A stretch of DNA of 8,342 nt from an uncultured bacterium. Its GTDB lineage: Bacteria; Actinomycetota; Coriobacteriia; Coriobacteriales; Coriobacteriaceae. Positions 7,321-8,342 of this stretch are shown piece after piece. The position numbers were made by a program, and so were the translations under genes. Position 1 is the stretch's first letter. Each line of letters opens with the position of its first letter. The notes under the pieces were generated by a model. That model was not told where the DNA came from, did no database searches, and worked only from the letters and a program-made list of their open reading frames with translations. The DNA lies in contig CAJMSO010000071.1 of the NCBI GenBank assembly GCA_905216075.1, positions 1 to 8,342 of the forward strand, read 5' to 3'.

Positions 7321-8342
7321 AGATAAGGTTCTTGCCAGAGACCTTATCGAAGAGGTGGGTCGCGTTCTTCTCGAACTTGAACCAGATGGGGTCGCCAGCC
7401 TTGAGCGCACCCTTGGCCTCAAGGTCGACAACGGGAATGATCAGAACAAACTGGCCGTCGGGAGCGGTCACGTGGACATGCTCGGTCGAGCCCATGAGCT
7501 CGGTCACCTCGACGGTACCCTGGAGCGCACCCTCCTCGCCTTTGTCGGCAAGCAGGATCTGCTCGGGACGCACGCCGGCCGTAATCTCCTTCACGTCGCC
7601 GCCGTCCCAGTTGAGGGCAAGCTGAGCGCAAGTCTCGGGGGCGAGCGCCACGTTCATATCCTCGGTCTTGACGGTAAAGCCGTTGCCCGAGCGCACCAGC
7701 TGGGCATCGAAGAAGTTCATCTGCGGCACGCCGATGAAGCCGGCGACGAAGATGTTCGCGGGATGGTTGAAGACCTCCTGCGGGGTGGCGATCTGCTGGA
7801 CGACGCCGTCCTTCATGACCACGATACGGTCACCGAGGGTCATGGCCTCGGTCTGGTCGTGAGTGACATAGATGAACGTGCCCTTGATCTCGTGGCGCAG
7901 CTTGATGAGCTCGGCACGCATCTGGTTACGCAGCTTGGCGTCCAGGTTGGATAGCGGCTCGTCCATCAGGAAGACCTTAGGATCACGCACGATGGCGCGG
8001 CCGATGGCGACACGCTGGCGCTGGCCGCCGGAGAGCGCCTTGGGCTTACGGTCGAGGTATTCGGTGATACCCAAAATCTCGGCAGCGGAGCGAACCTTGC
8101 GGTCGATCTCGTCCTTGGGGACCTTCTTGAGCTCAAGCGTAAACGCCATGTTCTCGTACACCGTCATATTGGGGTACAGAGCATAGCTCTGGAACACCAT
8201 GGCAATGTCGCGGTCCTTGGGTGCCACGTCGTTGACGCGCTTGCCGTCGATGAACACGTCACCCGAAGTGATGTCCTCCAGGCCGGCGACCATGCGCATC
8301 GTCGTGGACTTACCGCAGCCAGACGGGCCGACGAGAACGATA
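7319..8342 (-). CDS. ugpC: Carbohydrate ABC transporter ATP-binding protein, UgpC/MsmK/MalK type (5' end outside window)
   Basis: This ATPase drives an ABC importer, binding the cytoplasmic side of two permease subunits. The frame is open to the window edge, so the first 30 or so residues are missing; 340 residues are visible. Counting from the edge, the motifs are Walker A GPSGCGKST (5-13), the Q-loop in VFQSYALYP (Gln51), signature LSGGQRQR (103-110), Walker B VFLMDEP (123-129) and the switch histidine in THD (His161). A TOBE-type C-terminal domain follows from about 220. This arrangement marks the CUT1 family of sugar and glycerol-phosphate importers. One such ATPase often serves several transporters in Gram-positive bacteria (MsmX/MsmK), so the symbol does not fix the substrate. 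Beside malQ and glgP, maltodextrin uptake is plausible. No permease or binding protein is in view. Confidence 0.93.
   Translation of the reverse strand, partial: IVLVGPSGCGKSTTMRMVAGLEDITSGDVFIDGKRVNDVAPKDRDIAMVFQSYALYPNMTVYENMAFTLELKKVPKDEIDRKVRSAAEILGITEYLDRKPKALSGGQRQRVAIGRAIVRDPKVFLMDEPLSNLDAKLRNQMRAELIKLRHEIKGTFIYVTHDQTEAMTLGDRIVVMKDGVVQQIATPQEVFNHPANIFVAGFIGVPQMNFFDAQLVRSGNGFTVKTEDMNVALAPETCAQLALNWDGGDVKEITAGVRPEQILLADKGEEGALQGTVEVTELMGSTEHVHVTAPDGQFVLIIPVVDLEAKGALKAGDPIWFKFEKNATHLFDKVSGKNLI

Overview
The window looks like chromosomal DNA of a GC-rich Gram-positive bacterium of the Actinomycetota. A gut Coriobacteriia member such as Collinsella is my best guess. This is inferred from strong G/C preference at third codon positions, the gene types and the twin-arginine-exported hydrolase; no marker gene here proves it.

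Layout from left to right. Positions 1-104 have no gene I recognise but contain nested inverted repeats that could fold as RNA. Positions 124-1329 (minus) encode a secreted CwlO-like peptidoglycan hydrolase. A divergent intergenic region (1330-1596) separates it from galE (1597-2658, plus), which ends at a strong terminator. malQ (2880-4385, plus) follows, behind a promoter with a palindromic, operator-like spacer. A terminator hairpin then separates malQ from glgP (4515-6782, plus), which has its own strong terminator. A 536-base stretch between convergent genes (6783-7318) contains four copies of a 57-base inverted repeat at an 80-81 base period, then terminators for the gene on the other strand. 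The window ends inside a minus-strand ATPase gene of the UgpC/MsmK/MalK type (7319 to beyond 8342), which lacks its N-terminus.

The carbohydrate genes fit one physiology. The ABC ATPase probably powers oligosaccharide uptake. MalQ rearranges maltodextrins into longer chains, GlgP phosphorolyses them to glucose 1-phosphate, and GalE links UDP-glucose and UDP-galactose for galactose use and cell-surface glycans. Every plus-strand gene is followed by its own terminator-like hairpin, so this is a cluster of separately controlled genes rather than one tight operon.

The least explained part of the window is the repeat array at 6882-7179. Its four units share identical inner arm cores and identical 25-base central segments in length, though the central sequence varies. 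Most arm mismatches would become G-U pairs in RNA read from the minus strand, which hints that the units act as, or derive from, minus-strand RNA hairpins.
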